The notes beneath the pieces were generated by a model. It saw only the letters and a program-made list of their open reading frames with translations, had not been told where the DNA came from and did no database searches. Position numbers and translations under genes: made by a program. This document shows positions 53,529 through 62,936 of a stretch of DNA of 64,000 nucleotides, in pieces (position 1 is the first letter of the stretch; each line of letters begins with the position of its first letter). Location of the stretch: contig NZ_JAVFWN010000006.1 in the NCBI RefSeq assembly GCF_030929495.1, forward strand, positions 1 through 64,000, in the 5' to 3' direction. The stretch is from Nocardioides sp. LHD-245. GTDB lineage: Bacteria; Actinomycetota; Actinomycetes; Propionibacteriales; Nocardioidaceae.

Positions 53529-55357
53529 CGACCGTGCTGCGCCACCCACGACGCGTGCAGACGCGCATAGGGGGTGTCCGCCTGCCGCACGAGCTCGTCG
53601 TGCGGACCGTGCTGGACGATCCGGCCGCGGTCGACGACGACCACGACGTCGGCGGCCTCCGCGGTCGAGAGCCGGTGGGCGATGGTGACCGAGGTGCGCC
53701 CGCTCATCAGCCGTTCGAGCGCCCGGCCGATCCGGGTCTCCAGCTCGGGGTCGACGGCGCTGGTGGCCTCGTCGAGGACGAGCAGGTCCGGGTCGGCGAG
53801 CTGGGCACGCAGCAGTGCCACGAGCTGCCGCTCCCCCGTCGACAGCGCCTCGCCCCGCTGACCGACCCGGGTCTCGACACCCTCCGGCAGACCGGCCAGC
53901 CAGTCGCCGAGACCGATCGTCCGAGCGGCCTCGCTGATCTCCGCCTCCGTGGCGCCGAGGCGGCCGTAGCGGACATTGGCGGCCAGGGTGTCGTCGAAGA
54001 GGAAGCCCTCCTGGGGCACGAGCACCACGCTGCGGCGCAGCGCGCCCTCGGCGATCTCGCGCAGGTCGATGCCGTCGAGCAGCACCCGTCCCCGGCCGGG
54101 ATCCATCAGCCGGGTCAACAGCTTGGCGATCGTCGACTTGCCGGATCCGGTCTCGCCGACGACCGCGACCCGCTGGCCGGCGGGGATCTCGAGGTCGATG
54201 TCGCTCAGCACCGCCGGTCCCCCGGGATAGGCGAAGGAGACACCGTCGAACCGGACGTCGATCGCGCCCTTCGGCAGGCTCTGCCCGTCGGGGCCGGGAT
54301 CGAGCAGGTCCGCCGGAGTGTCCAGGATGCCGATCACCCGACGCCAGCCGGCGATGGCGTTCTGGGCGTCGGTGAGGATCTGGGTGCCCATCTGGACCGG
54401 GCCGACGAACAGGGTGACCAAGAACGCGAAGGCGAGCACCTCGCCGGCGGTGATCCCCTCTCCCCACGCGAAGCCCTGGCCCAGCCAGATCCCGACGATC
54501 AGCACCCCCGCATTGGCGATGCCGGCCGAGATGCCGCCGAGGCTGAACGAGAACGCGGTGAACCCCTGGGCGCGGGTGCTCGCCGTCTTGTGGGTGTCGA
54601 TCGCGGTGTCGATCCGCTCCTGCGTGCGCGCCTCGATCGCATAGGACTTCACGACCGCCGCGCCCACCACCGGCTCGGAGACGGCCGAGAGCAGCACGCC
54701 CACCTGGCGTCGTACGGTGCCGTAGGCCGCGGCCAGCTTGCGCTGGAAGTAGCGCAGGCTCAAGAAGAGCGGCGCGAAGCAGATCCAGACCACGAGCGCG
54801 AGCTGCCAGCTGTAGAAGACCATCACGACGGTCGCGATGAGCATCTGACCGATGCTGACGACGAAGATCAGGCCACCGAAGACGAGGAACTGGCTGACCT
54901 GGTCGACGTCGCTCGTCACGCGGGACACGAGCGCCCCGCGGCGCTCGGTGTTCTGGGTGAGCAGCGGGAGGTCGTGGACGTGGCGGAACGCCTTGACCCG
55001 CAGCGTCGCCAGCCCGCGCTCGGCGGAGGAGAACAGCCGGGCCGTCATGGCGTACGACGCCCAGCTGGTCACCACGATCGCGACCGCCGAGGCGAGCGCG
55101 AGCCACGTGGTGAAGGTCGGGTCGGGGCCACCGGATCCGCGCAGGCCCTTGTCGACGGTCTGCTGGACCGCGATCGGGACGACGACCTGGCCCACCGAGG
55201 CGAGCACCGCGAGGGTGAGCGTCCAGCCGACGCCCTCCACGAGCTCGGGCGAGTGACGGATGCCGCGGCGGATCGTCTCCCAGGCTCCGATGTCCTCGCC
55301 CGTCGCGAGACGGGTGTGCTCCGGGGTGCCCGGCTCCGTGTTCAGGGTGGTGCTCAC
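53525..55357 (-). CDS. ABC exporter half-transporter, canonical Walker B subunit
   Basis: A 610-residue half-transporter with six helices (~45-335) and a C-terminal ATPase. Walker A is GETGSGKST (401-409), the Q-loop is VLVPQEGFLFDDT, Walker B is LLVLDEATSAVD with E530, and the H-loop is TIAHRLST (H561). The signature is LSTGE (505-509), not LSGGQ. GTG 55357 overlaps the partner stop as GTGA. With its partner it should form an asymmetric heterodimeric exporter. Substrate unknown. Confidence 0.88.
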   Translation of the reverse strand: MSTTLNTEPGTPEHTRLATGEDIGAWETIRRGIRHSPELVEGVGWTLTLAVLASVGQVVVPIAVQQTVDKGLRGSGGPDPTFTTWLALASAVAIVVTSWASYAMTARLFSSAERGLATLRVKAFRHVHDLPLLTQNTERRGALVSRVTSDVDQVSQFLVFGGLIFVVSIGQMLIATVVMVFYSWQLALVVWICFAPLFLSLRYFQRKLAAAYGTVRRQVGVLLSAVSEPVVGAAVVKSYAIEARTQERIDTAIDTHKTASTRAQGFTAFSFSLGGISAGIANAGVLIVGIWLGQGFAWGEGITAGEVLAFAFLVTLFVGPVQMGTQILTDAQNAIAGWRRVIGILDTPADLLDPGPDGQSLPKGAIDVRFDGVSFAYPGGPAVLSDIDLEIPAGQRVAVVGETGSGKSTIAKLLTRLMDPGRGRVLLDGIDLREIAEGALRRSVVLVPQEGFLFDDTLAANVRYGRLGATEAEISEAARTIGLGDWLAGLPEGVETRVGQRGEALSTGERQLVALLRAQLADPDLLVLDEATSAVDPELETRIGRALERLMSGRTSVTIAHRLSTAEAADVVVVVDRGRIVQHGPHDELVRQADTPYARLHASWVAQHGR

Positions 55358-57150
55358 GGGGCGACCTCCACGACGTCGTTCTCGTGCTCGGTCTCGTAGG
55401 CGTTGACGAGCCGGGCGTAGTCGGCGTTGCGGGCGACCAGCTCGTCGTGCGGTCCGCGGTCGGCGATCCGGCCGTCGACGAGGTAGAGCACCTCGTCGGC
55501 CAGCCCGATCGTCGCCTTGCGGTAGGCGACGACCACGAGGGTGGTGTCCTCGGCTCCGAGACCCGCGAGGATCCGGGCCTCGACCTCCGGGTCGACCGCG
55601 GAGGTGGCGTCGTCGAGCACGAGCAGCCGCGGGCGCCGCACCAGCGCCCGCGCCAGGGCGAGTCGCTGCCGCTGGCCGCCGGACAGGGAGGTGCCGCGCT
55701 CCCCCAGACGGGTGTCGAGCCCCGCCGGCAGGGCGGCGACGAAGCCGTCGGCCTGGGCCGTGCGCAAGGCCGCCCAGACCTCGTCGTCCGTGGTGTCCGT
55801 GGCTCCCACCCGACGTCCCAGCGTCACATTGCCGCGGACGGTGTCGTCGAAGAGGAAGGCCGTCTGGGGTACGACGGCCAGCGTCTCGGCGAGCCCGCCG
55901 CGATGCACCTCGCGCAGGTCGATGCCGTCGATCCGGATCGCACCGGCGTCGACGTCGACCAGGCGGGCGAGCAGGCCGACCAGGGTGCTCTTGCCCGACG
56001 CGGTGGCGCCGACGAGGGCCACCGTGCGGGCCGGGGCGACGTCGAAGCTCACCTCGCGCAGCAGCGGCCGGCCGGCGACGTAGCCGAACGCCGCCCCATC
56101 GACCTCGAGCCGGGCTCCGCCCGCGCGCGTCGGCAGCGGCCGGTCGCCGTACTCCATCGCGCCGGTGGCGGCCAGGACGGCGGCCACCCGTCGGTAGCCG
56201 ACGACGCTGCGCGGGAAGTCGCCCAGCAGCCAGCCGATCGAGCGGATCGGGAACGCAACGACGGTCAGCAGGTAGGACACCGTCACGACGTCGCCGGCGA
56301 CGGTCGCGCCGGACACGACGCGGTGGACGCCGACCACCAGGACGACCAGCACCGCCAGGCTCGGCAGCGCGGCGAGCGCCGGGTCGAAGGCGGCCCGGAT
56401 CCGGCCGACCCGGATGTTGGCCTCGCGCAGCTCCTCGGCCTTGGCCCGGAACCGCCGGGTCTCCTCGGGCTCGCGGCCGAGCGTCTTGACGACGAGCGCC
56501 CCGTCGAACGACTCGTGGGCGATCTCGGAGAGCTCGGCGCGCAACTCCTGCGCGCGCGTCGCCCAGCCCTGGGCGAGCCGCTGGTAGACGATGTTGACGA
56601 CGATGACCAGGGGGAAGACCAGCAGGCCGACCGCGGCCAGCGCCAGGTCGGTGACCAGCATCTGCACCACGGCGATCACCATCATCGCCACCGTGCCGAC
56701 GGCCATCGGGAGCGGCGCGATCGGGCCCCAGGCCGCCTCGACATCGGCGTTGGCGTTGGACAGCAGCTCGCCGGTCGGGTGCTTCTGGTGCCACGCCATC
56801 GGAAGCCGGAGGTACTGGCGGGTGACGGCGCGACGGCTGTGCGCCTGCATCCGGTACTGCATGACCCCCGCGCCCAGGCGCCGCGCCACGATCCCGACGG
56901 CCCGCAGGATCGCCACGCCGACGAACAGTCCGAGCACCGCCCAGAGCAGCCCCGCCCCGATCTCGCCGTCCCGGAAGGCCGGGATCACCACATGGTCCGT
57001 CGACCAGCCGAGCACCCAGGCGTCCGCGACGGTCAGCGCGCCGAAGAGGACGCTCCCGACGGTCGAGACCGCGAAGATCCACGGCTCCCGCTTGATGGCC
57101 ACCCAGAGCACGCCGAAGCCGGCGGACGTCGTACCGGTTCCTGCGCTCAC
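55354..57150 (-). CDS. ABC exporter half-transporter, degenerate-site subunit
   Basis: A 598-residue half-transporter: six helices (~25-310) then an ATPase with Walker A GATASGKST (381-389), canonical signature LSGGQRQRL (489 onward), but Walker B LLVLDDATSAVD with Asp514 instead of the catalytic Glu, and an H-loop AYRKATI with Tyr543 instead of His. Such a subunit supplies one good signature but a poor hydrolysis site. GTG 57150 was chosen; TTG 57162 is possible. A TAGGCT box is 26 bases upstream of the GTG. First gene of the pair. Confidence 0.87.
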   Translation of the reverse strand: MSAGTGTTSAGFGVLWVAIKREPWIFAVSTVGSVLFGALTVADAWVLGWSTDHVVIPAFRDGEIGAGLLWAVLGLFVGVAILRAVGIVARRLGAGVMQYRMQAHSRRAVTRQYLRLPMAWHQKHPTGELLSNANADVEAAWGPIAPLPMAVGTVAMMVIAVVQMLVTDLALAAVGLLVFPLVIVVNIVYQRLAQGWATRAQELRAELSEIAHESFDGALVVKTLGREPEETRRFRAKAEELREANIRVGRIRAAFDPALAALPSLAVLVVLVVGVHRVVSGATVAGDVVTVSYLLTVVAFPIRSIGWLLGDFPRSVVGYRRVAAVLAATGAMEYGDRPLPTRAGGARLEVDGAAFGYVAGRPLLREVSFDVAPARTVALVGATASGKSTLVGLLARLVDVDAGAIRIDGIDLREVHRGGLAETLAVVPQTAFLFDDTVRGNVTLGRRVGATDTTDDEVWAALRTAQADGFVAALPAGLDTRLGERGTSLSGGQRQRLALARALVRRPRLLVLDDATSAVDPEVEARILAGLGAEDTTLVVVAYRKATIGLADEVLYLVDGRIADRGPHDELVARNADYARLVNAYETEHENDVVEVAP

Positions 57151-57176
57151 TTCACCCCGCAACCCGCTGTCGCGCG

Positions 57177-57182
57177 AGCCTA
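57177..57182 (-). promoter_or_regulatory. Candidate -10 of ABC exporter operon
   Basis: TAGGCT on the minus strand, in the 36-base gap after vapC; start expected near 57170, leaving a ~20-base leader with GGGGTGAA before GTG 57150. Confidence 0.4.
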
Positions 57183-57186
57183 TTCC

Positions 57187-57576
57187 TCACGAGACGATGC
57201 GTACGTCGCAGAGTGCCTGCTGCTCGACCGCGCGTCCGAGTCGAGCGTCCGAGGTGACCAGCGGTACGCCGAGCGAGCGGGCCAGCGCCACGTAGAAGCC
57301 ATCGGTCACCCGAATGCTGCCGCGCAGCCGCCACGCCTCCGACAGCAGCAGATGACTGTCGTGCCGCACGATCGGCATCTCCCCGAACACCCGCAGCGCA
57401 CCGTCGGTGCCGCGTCGCCCGGCTCTCGCGCGGCGAGCCAGCGCGGACAACACCTCGGCCGTGACGAGATCAGGCGCGTCGAGCGGACCGCCACCGACGA
57501 TCTCTCGGGTTCTCGCTGCAATCGCGGTGGACTCGAGCAGGTCGACGACCGACGAGGCGTCAATCACCATGCGCAT
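57187..57576 (-). CDS. vapC: PIN-domain toxin VapC
   Basis: A 129-residue PIN-domain ribonuclease, the toxin of a type II pair. The acidic active-site residues are D6 (VIDASSVVDLL), E41 (VTAEVLSALARRA), D92 (RVTDGFYVALARSL) and D110 (LVTSDARLGRA). Targets of VapC are usually tRNA or rRNA. It overlaps the antitoxin gene by 17 bases from ATG 57576; ATG 57570 two codons in is equally good. The complete acidic set suggests it is active. Confidence 0.87.
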   Translation of the reverse strand: MRMVIDASSVVDLLESTAIAARTREIVGGGPLDAPDLVTAEVLSALARRARAGRRGTDGALRVFGEMPIVRHDSHLLLSEAWRLRGSIRVTDGFYVALARSLGVPLVTSDARLGRAVEQQALCDVRIVS

Positions 57577-57817
57577 CGTCGACGTCCTCCCAACGCATGC
57601 CGAACTCGTCGCGCACCTCGTCCATGATGCGGTGGTGCTCCTCGCGAGGGATCTCTTCGAGCGGCGGATTCGCCCGGACCCGTTCCATCCATGCGCGCAG
57701 GTCCCGACGTTGCAGCTCGGTCTCGATCGCCTCCTGGGTCAGCTTCGACACGTTGAGCCCCGCCTCCCGCGCACGAACGGCCAGCTCGTCGGGAACGTAG
57801 ACGTTGAGGCGTGCCAT
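57560..57817 (-). CDS. vapB: VapB-type antitoxin
   Basis: An 85-residue antitoxin. MARLNVYVPDELAVRAREAG then LNVSKLTQEAIETELQRRD is a ribbon-helix-helix N-terminus; the acidic C-terminus (IMDEVRDEFGMRWEDVDDAH) should wrap the toxin. ATG 57817 was preferred to 57823 because it lies exactly six bases after the TAGCAT box, so the mRNA is probably leaderless. It overlaps vapC for coupled synthesis. A TGTGTA direct repeat around the promoter may be the autoregulatory site. Confidence 0.82.
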   Translation of the reverse strand: MARLNVYVPDELAVRAREAGLNVSKLTQEAIETELQRRDLRAWMERVRANPPLEEIPREEHHRIMDEVRDEFGMRWEDVDDAHGD

Positions 57818-57829
57818 ACACACATGCTA
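57817..57829 (-). promoter_or_regulatory. vapBC -10 box at leaderless spacing
   Basis: TAGCAT (57829-57824, minus) ends six bases before ATG 57817. TGTGTA occurs on both sides of it. It overlaps the last codon of the next upstream gene. Confidence 0.6.
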
Positions 57830-58291
57830 CACACTTTCGATGGGCCGGAGTGCTCTCGCCCGTTGGCCTCTCGTGCGGTCCCGGCGTCGGAGGACCGGTT
57901 TCCGGCAGACCCGGGTGCCGTCGATCACCAGCGCCGAGAAGGTGCGCTCTGCACAGTCCCAGAACATGAGGGCACCCGAGAAGGAATGATCGACGAGAAG
58001 TGTTCCGACGAGATAGGACAGCCACGGCTCGATCGCATCGATCCGTATGTAGGTGTCGTCATTCATGTCGAGACAGCAGCCCTCCGGGCATGAGACCCAG
58101 GGGCTCGGGCCGTCCGGATGCCCAGGAGCCAACTGGTCGACGAGCGCCGACGGCGTGTCGTCGACCGCCGGCCGAAGGCTCGCCGCTGCGATCGCCTGCA
58201 GGAGATCCATGGCGTCGCGACTCAGGTGCGGTGCGATCTGGAGGGCGCCGCTGATGACGACGCCGTCCGATGGGTGAAGCGGTGCATGCAC
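57827..58291 (-). CDS. Hypothetical protein beside vapBC
   Basis: A 154-residue soluble protein I do not recognise. GTG 58291 is preferred because GGGAG lies six bases upstream and because the earlier frame reads as arginine-rich noise. The protein has a hydrophobic core pattern (VVISGALQIAPHLSRDAMDL), a segment PWVSCPEGCCLDMNDDTYIR with three Cys, then IDAIEPWLSYLVGTLLVDHS and FSGALMFWDCAERTFSALVI, giving a plausible mixed alpha/beta fold. Its 3' end touches the vapB promoter, so it is a separate unit. Real coding is likely from these ordered patterns. Confidence 0.6.
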   Translation of the reverse strand: MHAPLHPSDGVVISGALQIAPHLSRDAMDLLQAIAAASLRPAVDDTPSALVDQLAPGHPDGPSPWVSCPEGCCLDMNDDTYIRIDAIEPWLSYLVGTLLVDHSFSGALMFWDCAERTFSALVIDGTRVCRKPVLRRRDRTRGQRARALRPIESV

Positions 58292-58420
58292 GATGACTCC
58301 CGAGAAGAGGTGCGGATGGGAGCTCCACCCTGCACGCGCCAAGCGCGCCCCGCCAGCCCCGATCCGAGAACCTGTGGATGACCGCACGCACGATCGCGAC
58401 GATCGGCGCATGCTGCTGGC

Positions 58421-58600
58421 ATGGACATTCTCGGTACCCGCCCCGCGCTCCTCTGCCTCACCGTCGCCGTGCTGCTGAGCGGCTGCGCCGGCGCCGGGGT
58501 GGGCGAGCCCGACCTGCGCACGCCTCCTGCCCGCGACCTGCCGTCGGGATCCGTCGGCGACCTCGCCGACGAGGGCGCCGAGGGACCGGCTGCCTCGTGA
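58421..58600 (+). CDS. Small putative lipoprotein
   Basis: A 59-residue frame: MDILGTRPALLCLTVAVLLS then GC, giving the lipobox LLSGC with Cys22, followed by a short acidic/proline-rich tail (GEPDLRTPPARDLPSGSVGD). The signal-peptide shape is good but no strong ribosome site or -10 box was seen. It is divergent from the 154-residue gene and converges on the next. No family known. Confidence 0.45.
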   Translation: MDILGTRPALLCLTVAVLLSGCAGAGVGEPDLRTPPARDLPSGSVGDLADEGAEGPAAS

Positions 58601-58612
58601 CGGCGGGCGTGG

Positions 58613-58963
58613 CTAGGTGACGACCGGGGCGACGATCCGCACGCTCATGTGGAAGGTCGAGGTGGCGCCCTCGATGATGACGAGGAAGCCGTCGCGGCCG
58701 TCGCGGAAGATCTCGCGCTTCTGCTCCGACCACGGGTCCGGCGGGTCGAACTCACGGGCGGCACGGGCGGCGGCGAGCATCGCCGTCGTCCGGTCGGCGT
58801 GCTCCGCCTGGCCGATCCGGACGACGGTGGGCGGCTTGGCCTGGCCCTGGTTGGAGTACTCGATGGCCACCCGCCAGGGCCCGCGGCCGCCGAGCTCGTC
58901 CTCGGTGGGCGGCGCGGCGCCGGGCTCGGGGGCGTCGCCCGGCTGGTACACGTCGTAGCTCAT
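58613..58963 (-). CDS. Conserved hypothetical protein downstream of hisF
   Basis: A 116-residue protein. A Pro/Gly-rich head (MSYDVYQPGDAPEPGAAPPT) leads to an alpha/beta domain: WRVAIEYSNQGQAKPPTVVR, AMLAAARAAREFDPPDPWSE, then GFLVIIEGATSTFHMSVRIV. GGGAGGGTG precedes the ATG, which starts 16 bases after the hisF stop, so it is probably the last gene of the his run. No motif points to a function; a metal- or nucleotide-binding role cannot be claimed. Confidence 0.65.
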   Translation of the reverse strand: MSYDVYQPGDAPEPGAAPPTEDELGGRGPWRVAIEYSNQGQAKPPTVVRIGQAEHADRTTAMLAAARAAREFDPPDPWSEQKREIFRDGRDGFLVIIEGATSTFHMSVRIVAPVVT

Positions 58964-58979
58964 GGCCGCACCCTCCCGC

Positions 58980-59756
58980 TCACCGGACCGGCACACCTGC
59001 CGCGGACAGCGAGGACTTCACGTCCGCGATCCGCAGCGTGCCGAAGTGAAAGACCGTCGCGGCGAGGACGGCGTCCGCGCCGGCCTCGACGGCGGGCGGG
59101 AAGTGCTCGACCGCACCGGCGCCGCCGGACGCGATGACAGGGATCGAGACCTCCCCGCGCACCTTGCGGATCAGCTCGAGGTCGAAGCCGTCGGTGGTGC
59201 CGTCGGCGTCCATCGCGTTGAGGAGGATCTCGCCGGCGCCGAGCTCGGCTGCCCGGGCCGCCCACGCGATCGCGTCGATCCCGGCGGACCGGCGGCCGCC
59301 ATGGGTGGTGACCTCGAAGCCCGAGTCCCCCGGCGCCTCCGCGCCGGCCGGGACCCGGCGGGCATCGACGGAGAGGACCAGCACCTGGTTGCCGAACCGT
59401 CCGGCGATCTCCGAGATCAGCTCCGGGCGGCGGATGGCGGCGGTGTTGACGGCGATCTTGTCGGCCCCCGCCCGCAACAGCCGGTCGACGTCGTCGACCG
59501 AGGAGATCCCGCCACCCACGGTCAGCGGGATGAAGACCTGCTCGGCGGTGGCCGACACGATGTCCATCGTCGTCGCCCGTCCCTCGTGGGACGCGGAGAT
59601 GTCGAGGAAGGTGAGCTCGTCGGCGCCCTCGGCGTCGTAGAGCCGGGCCAGCTCGACCGGGTCGCCGGCGTCGCGCAGCGCCTGGAAGTTGACGCCCTTC
59701 ACGACCCGACCCCCGTCGACGTCGAGGCACGGGATCACCCGCACGGCCAACGTCAT
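58980..59756 (-). CDS. hisF: Imidazole glycerol phosphate synthase cyclase subunit
   Basis: A 258-residue TIM barrel making imidazole glycerol phosphate and AICAR with ammonia from His[20 protein letters not shown] (catalytic Asp12 region), [28 protein letters not shown] (second Asp) and [15 protein letters not shown] (phosphate site) are diagnostic. It follows priA by 16 bases. The complex is HisF-HisH. Confidence 0.96.
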   Translation of the reverse strand: MTLAVRVIPCLDVDGGRVVKGVNFQALRDAGDPVELARLYDAEGADELTFLDISASHEGRATTMDIVSATAEQVFIPLTVGGGISSVDDVDRLLRAGADKIAVNTAAIRRPELISEIAGRFGNQVLVLSVDARRVPAGAEAPGDSGFEVTTHGGRRSAGIDAIAWAARAAELGAGEILLNAMDADGTTDGFDLELIRKVRGEVSIPVIASGGAGAVEHFPPAVEAGADAVLAATVFHFGTLRIADVKSSLSAAGVPVR

Positions 59757-59772
59757 CGCAGGGCCGCCCGCG

Positions 59773-60510
59773 TCATACCAGCCCGCCCCGGGTCAGCTCG
59801 AGCGCGTCCTCGAGGGTGAACTGCCCGGTGTAGAGGGCGGTCCCGGCGATCGCGCCCTCGACACCGACCGGGACGAGCTCCATCAGCGCGCGGATGTCGT
59901 CGAGGGTGGTGACGCCGCCGGAGGCGACGACCGGGCTGGAGGTCGCGGCGCACACGTCCCGCAGCAGTTGCAGGTTCGGGCCCTGGAGCATGCCGTCCTT
60001 GTTGACGTCGGTGACGACATAGCGGGCGCAGCCCTCGGCGTCGAGGCGGGCAAGGGTCTCGTAGAGGTCCCCGCCCTCCTTGGTCCACCCACGCGCGGCC
60101 AGGGTGCGGCCGCGGACGTCGAGGCCGACGGCCACCCGGTCGCCGTACGTCGCGATGGCGCGTGCGCACCACTCCGGCTGCTCCAGGGCGGCGGTGCCGA
60201 TGTTGACCCGGCGGCACCCGGTGGCCATCGCGGCCTCCAGCGACTCGTCGTCGCGGATGCCGCCGCTCATCTCGACCTGGATGTCGAGGCGGCCGACGAT
60301 CTCGGCCTGCAGCTCGCGGTTGTTGCCCTCACCGAAGGCGGCGTCGAGGTCGACGAGGTGGATCCACTCCGCCCCGGCCTCCTGCCACCGGAGGGCGGCC
60401 TCGACGGGGTCGCCGAACCGCTTCTCGGAGCCGGCGACGCCCTGTACCAGCTGGACGGCCTGGCCCCCCTTGACGTCGACGGCCGGCAGCATCTCCAAGT
60501 AGTCGGTCAT
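59773..60510 (-). CDS. priA: Bifunctional HisA/TrpF isomerase PriA
   Basis: A 245-residue TIM barrel. [20 protein letters not shown] (Asp11) and [20 protein letters not shown] (second Asp) are the HisA/PriA residues; [20 protein letters not shown] and [17 protein letters not shown] bind phosphate. In actinobacteria PriA isomerises both ProFAR (histidine) and PRA (tryptophan) because trpF is usually absent, and none is seen among the trp genes here. Dual use is inference from family and context. GAGAGGGATC precedes the ATG. Confidence 0.93.
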   Translation of the reverse strand: MTDYLEMLPAVDVKGGQAVQLVQGVAGSEKRFGDPVEAALRWQEAGAEWIHLVDLDAAFGEGNNRELQAEIVGRLDIQVEMSGGIRDDESLEAAMATGCRRVNIGTAALEQPEWCARAIATYGDRVAVGLDVRGRTLAARGWTKEGGDLYETLARLDAEGCARYVVTDVNKDGMLQGPNLQLLRDVCAATSSPVVASGGVTTLDDIRALMELVPVGVEGAIAGTALYTGQFTLEDALELTRGGLV

Positions 60511-60538
60511 GTGATCCCTCTCTGGACGTGCGGGGTGC

Positions 60539-61195
60539 TCACAGTGACGTCACCCAGTTCCTCAGCAGTTGGGCGCCCGCGTCCCCCGACTTCTCCGGGT
60601 GGAACTGCGTAGCGCAGAGCGGTCCGTTCTCGACGGCCGCGACGAAACGGTCGGCGGCGCCGGCGGGGCCGTGCTCGGCCCAGGTCACCAGCGGTTGGAA
60701 GCGGTCGGGCGTGCGGTCGTTGGTGACCAGCGTCCACGCGCGCACGCCGTAGGAGTGCACGAAGTAGAACCGCTCGTCCTCGATCCCGTCGAACAGCCGG
60801 GTCCCGGCAGGCACGTCGACCGTGTTCCAGCCCATGTGCGGGACGATCGGCGCCTGGAGCCGCTCGACCACACCCGGCCACTCGCCGCAGCCGTCGGTCT
60901 CGACGCCGTGCTCGATGCCCTTCTCGAACAGGATCTGCATGCCGACACAGATGCCGAGCACCGGACGGCCGCCGGACAGCCGGCGCGCGATGACTCGCTC
61001 GCCGCGGATCGCGCGCAGCCCGCGCATGCAGGCCTCGTACGCGCCGACCCCCGGGACGAGCAGCCCGTCGGCCTCCATCGCCGCGTCGAGATCGCCGGTC
61101 AGGGTGACATCCGCCCCGGCGCGCTCGACGGCGCGCACGGCGGAGCGCAGGTTGCCGGAGCCGTAGTCGAGGACGACGACGGACGGAGCGCTCAC
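60539..61195 (-). CDS. hisH: Imidazole glycerol phosphate synthase glutaminase subunit
   Basis: A 218-residue class I glutamine amidotransferase that feeds ammonia to HisF. The triad is C83 ([11 protein letters not shown]), H199 and E201 (QFHPEKSGD). The opening [17 protein letters not shown] and the loop [11 protein letters not shown] are typical HisH. GTG 61195 overlaps the hisB stop as GTGA. It lies 28 bases before priA. Confidence 0.96.
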   Translation of the reverse strand: MSAPSVVVLDYGSGNLRSAVRAVERAGADVTLTGDLDAAMEADGLLVPGVGAYEACMRGLRAIRGERVIARRLSGGRPVLGICVGMQILFEKGIEHGVETDGCGEWPGVVERLQAPIVPHMGWNTVDVPAGTRLFDGIEDERFYFVHSYGVRAWTLVTNDRTPDRFQPLVTWAEHGPAGAADRFVAAVENGPLCATQFHPEKSGDAGAQLLRNWVTSL

Positions 61196-61818
61196 AGAGC
61201 GCCCTTCGTGGACGGGATGCCGGTCTCGCGCGGGTCGATCGCGACCGCGTCGCGGAACGCCCGGGCGAACGCCTTGAACTGCGTCTCCACGATGTGGTGC
61301 GGCTCGCGGCCCGCGAGCACCCGCACGTGCAGCGCGAAGTGGCCGTGGAACGCGATCGACTCGAAGACGTGCTGGGTGAGCGAGCCGAGGTAGGACACCC
61401 CGGAGCCACCGAGCTGGACGTACTGCTGGCCCTCCGGCTCGCCGGTGTGGACGCAGTACGGCCGCCCCGACACGTCGACCACCGCGTGCACGAGCGCCTC
61501 GTCGAGCGGCACGGTCGCGTCGCCGAAGCGCCGGATGCCCTTCTTGTCCCCCAGCGCCGCGCGCAGGGCCTGGCCGAGCGCGATGGCGGTGTCCTCGACG
61601 GTGTGGTGGGCATCGATGTGGACGTCGCCCTCGGTCCGCACGGTGAGGTCGACCAGCGCGTGGCGCGCGAACGCGGTGAGCATGTGGTCGTAGAAGCCGA
61701 CGCCCGTGGAGATGTCGTGCTTGCCGGCGCCGTCGAGGTCGACCTCGACGATGACCGTCGACTCGCTGGTCTGCCGCTCACAGCGTCCGATCCTGGGGGT
61801 GGCGGTCCTGGCAGTCAT
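61192..61818 (-). CDS. hisB: Imidazoleglycerol-phosphate dehydratase
   Basis: A 208-residue manganese enzyme. The metal-binding motifs are [31 protein letters not shown] and, near the C-terminus, [23 protein letters not shown] 61818 begins [20 protein letters not shown]; longer upstream frames lie in hisC. It is monofunctional, lacking the phosphatase domain of the enterobacterial fusion. The ATG overlaps the hisC stop by four bases. Confidence 0.96.
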   Translation of the reverse strand: MTARTATPRIGRCERQTSESTVIVEVDLDGAGKHDISTGVGFYDHMLTAFARHALVDLTVRTEGDVHIDAHHTVEDTAIALGQALRAALGDKKGIRRFGDATVPLDEALVHAVVDVSGRPYCVHTGEPEGQQYVQLGGSGVSYLGSLTQHVFESIAFHGHFALHVRVLAGREPHHIVETQFKAFARAFRDAVAIDPRETGIPSTKGAL

Positions 61819-62936
61819 GCGCGCTCTCCATCTACGTCGGTCAGTGCGGCCCGGAAGGCCGCCATCTCGTCGGGGGTGCCGACCGAGACCCGCAGCCACC
61901 CCTCGGGCCCGGTCTCCCGGATCAGGACTCCCCGGTCGAGGAGACCCTGCCAGACAGCATGACGGTCGGCGAATCGACCGAACAACACGAAATTGGCGTC
62001 CGAGTCGGCGACGTCGTACCCCTCGGCGCGGAGCCCGTCGACCAGTGCGTCCCGCTCGCGGCGCAGGTCCTCGACCTTGCCGAGCAGCTCCGGCGCGTGC
62101 CCGAGCGCCGCCAGCGCGACCGCCTGGGTGACGGCGGAGAGGTGGTAGGGCAGCCGCACGACCCGGATCGCGTCGCAGATCTCCGGCGCGGCGGCGAGAT
62201 AGCCCAGCCGCAGCCCGGCGCCCGCGAACGCCTTGCTCATCGTGCGGGTCACGACCAGGTTGCGGTACGACGACAGCAGCTCGAGTGCACTCGGGACACC
62301 GGTGCGCCGGAACTCGCCGTACGCCTCGTCGACGACAACGATGCCGTTGACGTCATGGTCCCCGGCGGCCTCGCAGAGCATGCCGACCGCGTCGGGCGGC
62401 AGCGCCGTCCCGGTCGGGTTGTTGGGACTGGGCAGCAGGATCACGCTCGGCTGCTCGGTCTTGACCAGGTCGCGCGCGGCGTCGAGGTCGAGCGTGAAGT
62501 CGTCGGCGCGGCGGCCGGCCACCCAGCGGGTGTTGGTGTCGCGGGCGTACTCGGGGTACATCGAGTAGGTCGGCGCGAAGCTGACCGCCGTGCGCCCCGG
62601 GCCGCCGAAGGCCTGCAGCAGCTGCAGCATGATCTCGTTGGACCCGTTGGCCGCCCACACCTGCTCGGGGACGATGCCCGCGGGCGTGTCCTTCGAGAGG
62701 TACGCCGCGAGCGCGGTGCGCAGGGCGACGAACTCCCGGTCCGGGTAGCGGTTGAGCGTGACCGCCGCCTCCGCGGCCGCGGTCGCGATGTCCGCGACGC
62801 AGGCCGGCGAGGGACCGTAGGGGTTCTCGTTGACGTTGAGCTGGACCGGGACGTCGAGCTGCGGAGCGCCGTAGGGCTCGATGCCGCGCAGCTCGTCGCG
62901 CAGCGGCGGCCAGCCGCCGGCGGTGGCTGCGGTCAT
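61815..62936 (-). CDS. hisC: Histidinol-phosphate aminotransferase
   Basis: A 373-residue fold-type I PLP enzyme. [66 protein letters not shown] and [19 protein letters not shown] with the PLP lysine K235 are present. ATG 62936 overlaps the hisD stop as ATGA. The stretch [19 protein letters not shown] carries the C-terminal substrate Arg. Confidence 0.95.
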   Translation of the reverse strand: MTAATAGGWPPLRDELRGIEPYGAPQLDVPVQLNVNENPYGPSPACVADIATAAAEAAVTLNRYPDREFVALRTALAAYLSKDTPAGIVPEQVWAANGSNEIMLQLLQAFGGPGRTAVSFAPTYSMYPEYARDTNTRWVAGRRADDFTLDLDAARDLVKTEQPSVILLPSPNNPTGTALPPDAVGMLCEAAGDHDVNGIVVVDEAYGEFRRTGVPSALELLSSYRNLVVTRTMSKAFAGAGLRLGYLAAAPEICDAIRVVRLPYHLSAVTQAVALAALGHAPELLGKVEDLRRERDALVDGLRAEGYDVADSDANFVLFGRFADRHAVWQGLLDRGVLIRETGPEGWLRVSVGTPDEMAAFRAALTDVDGERA

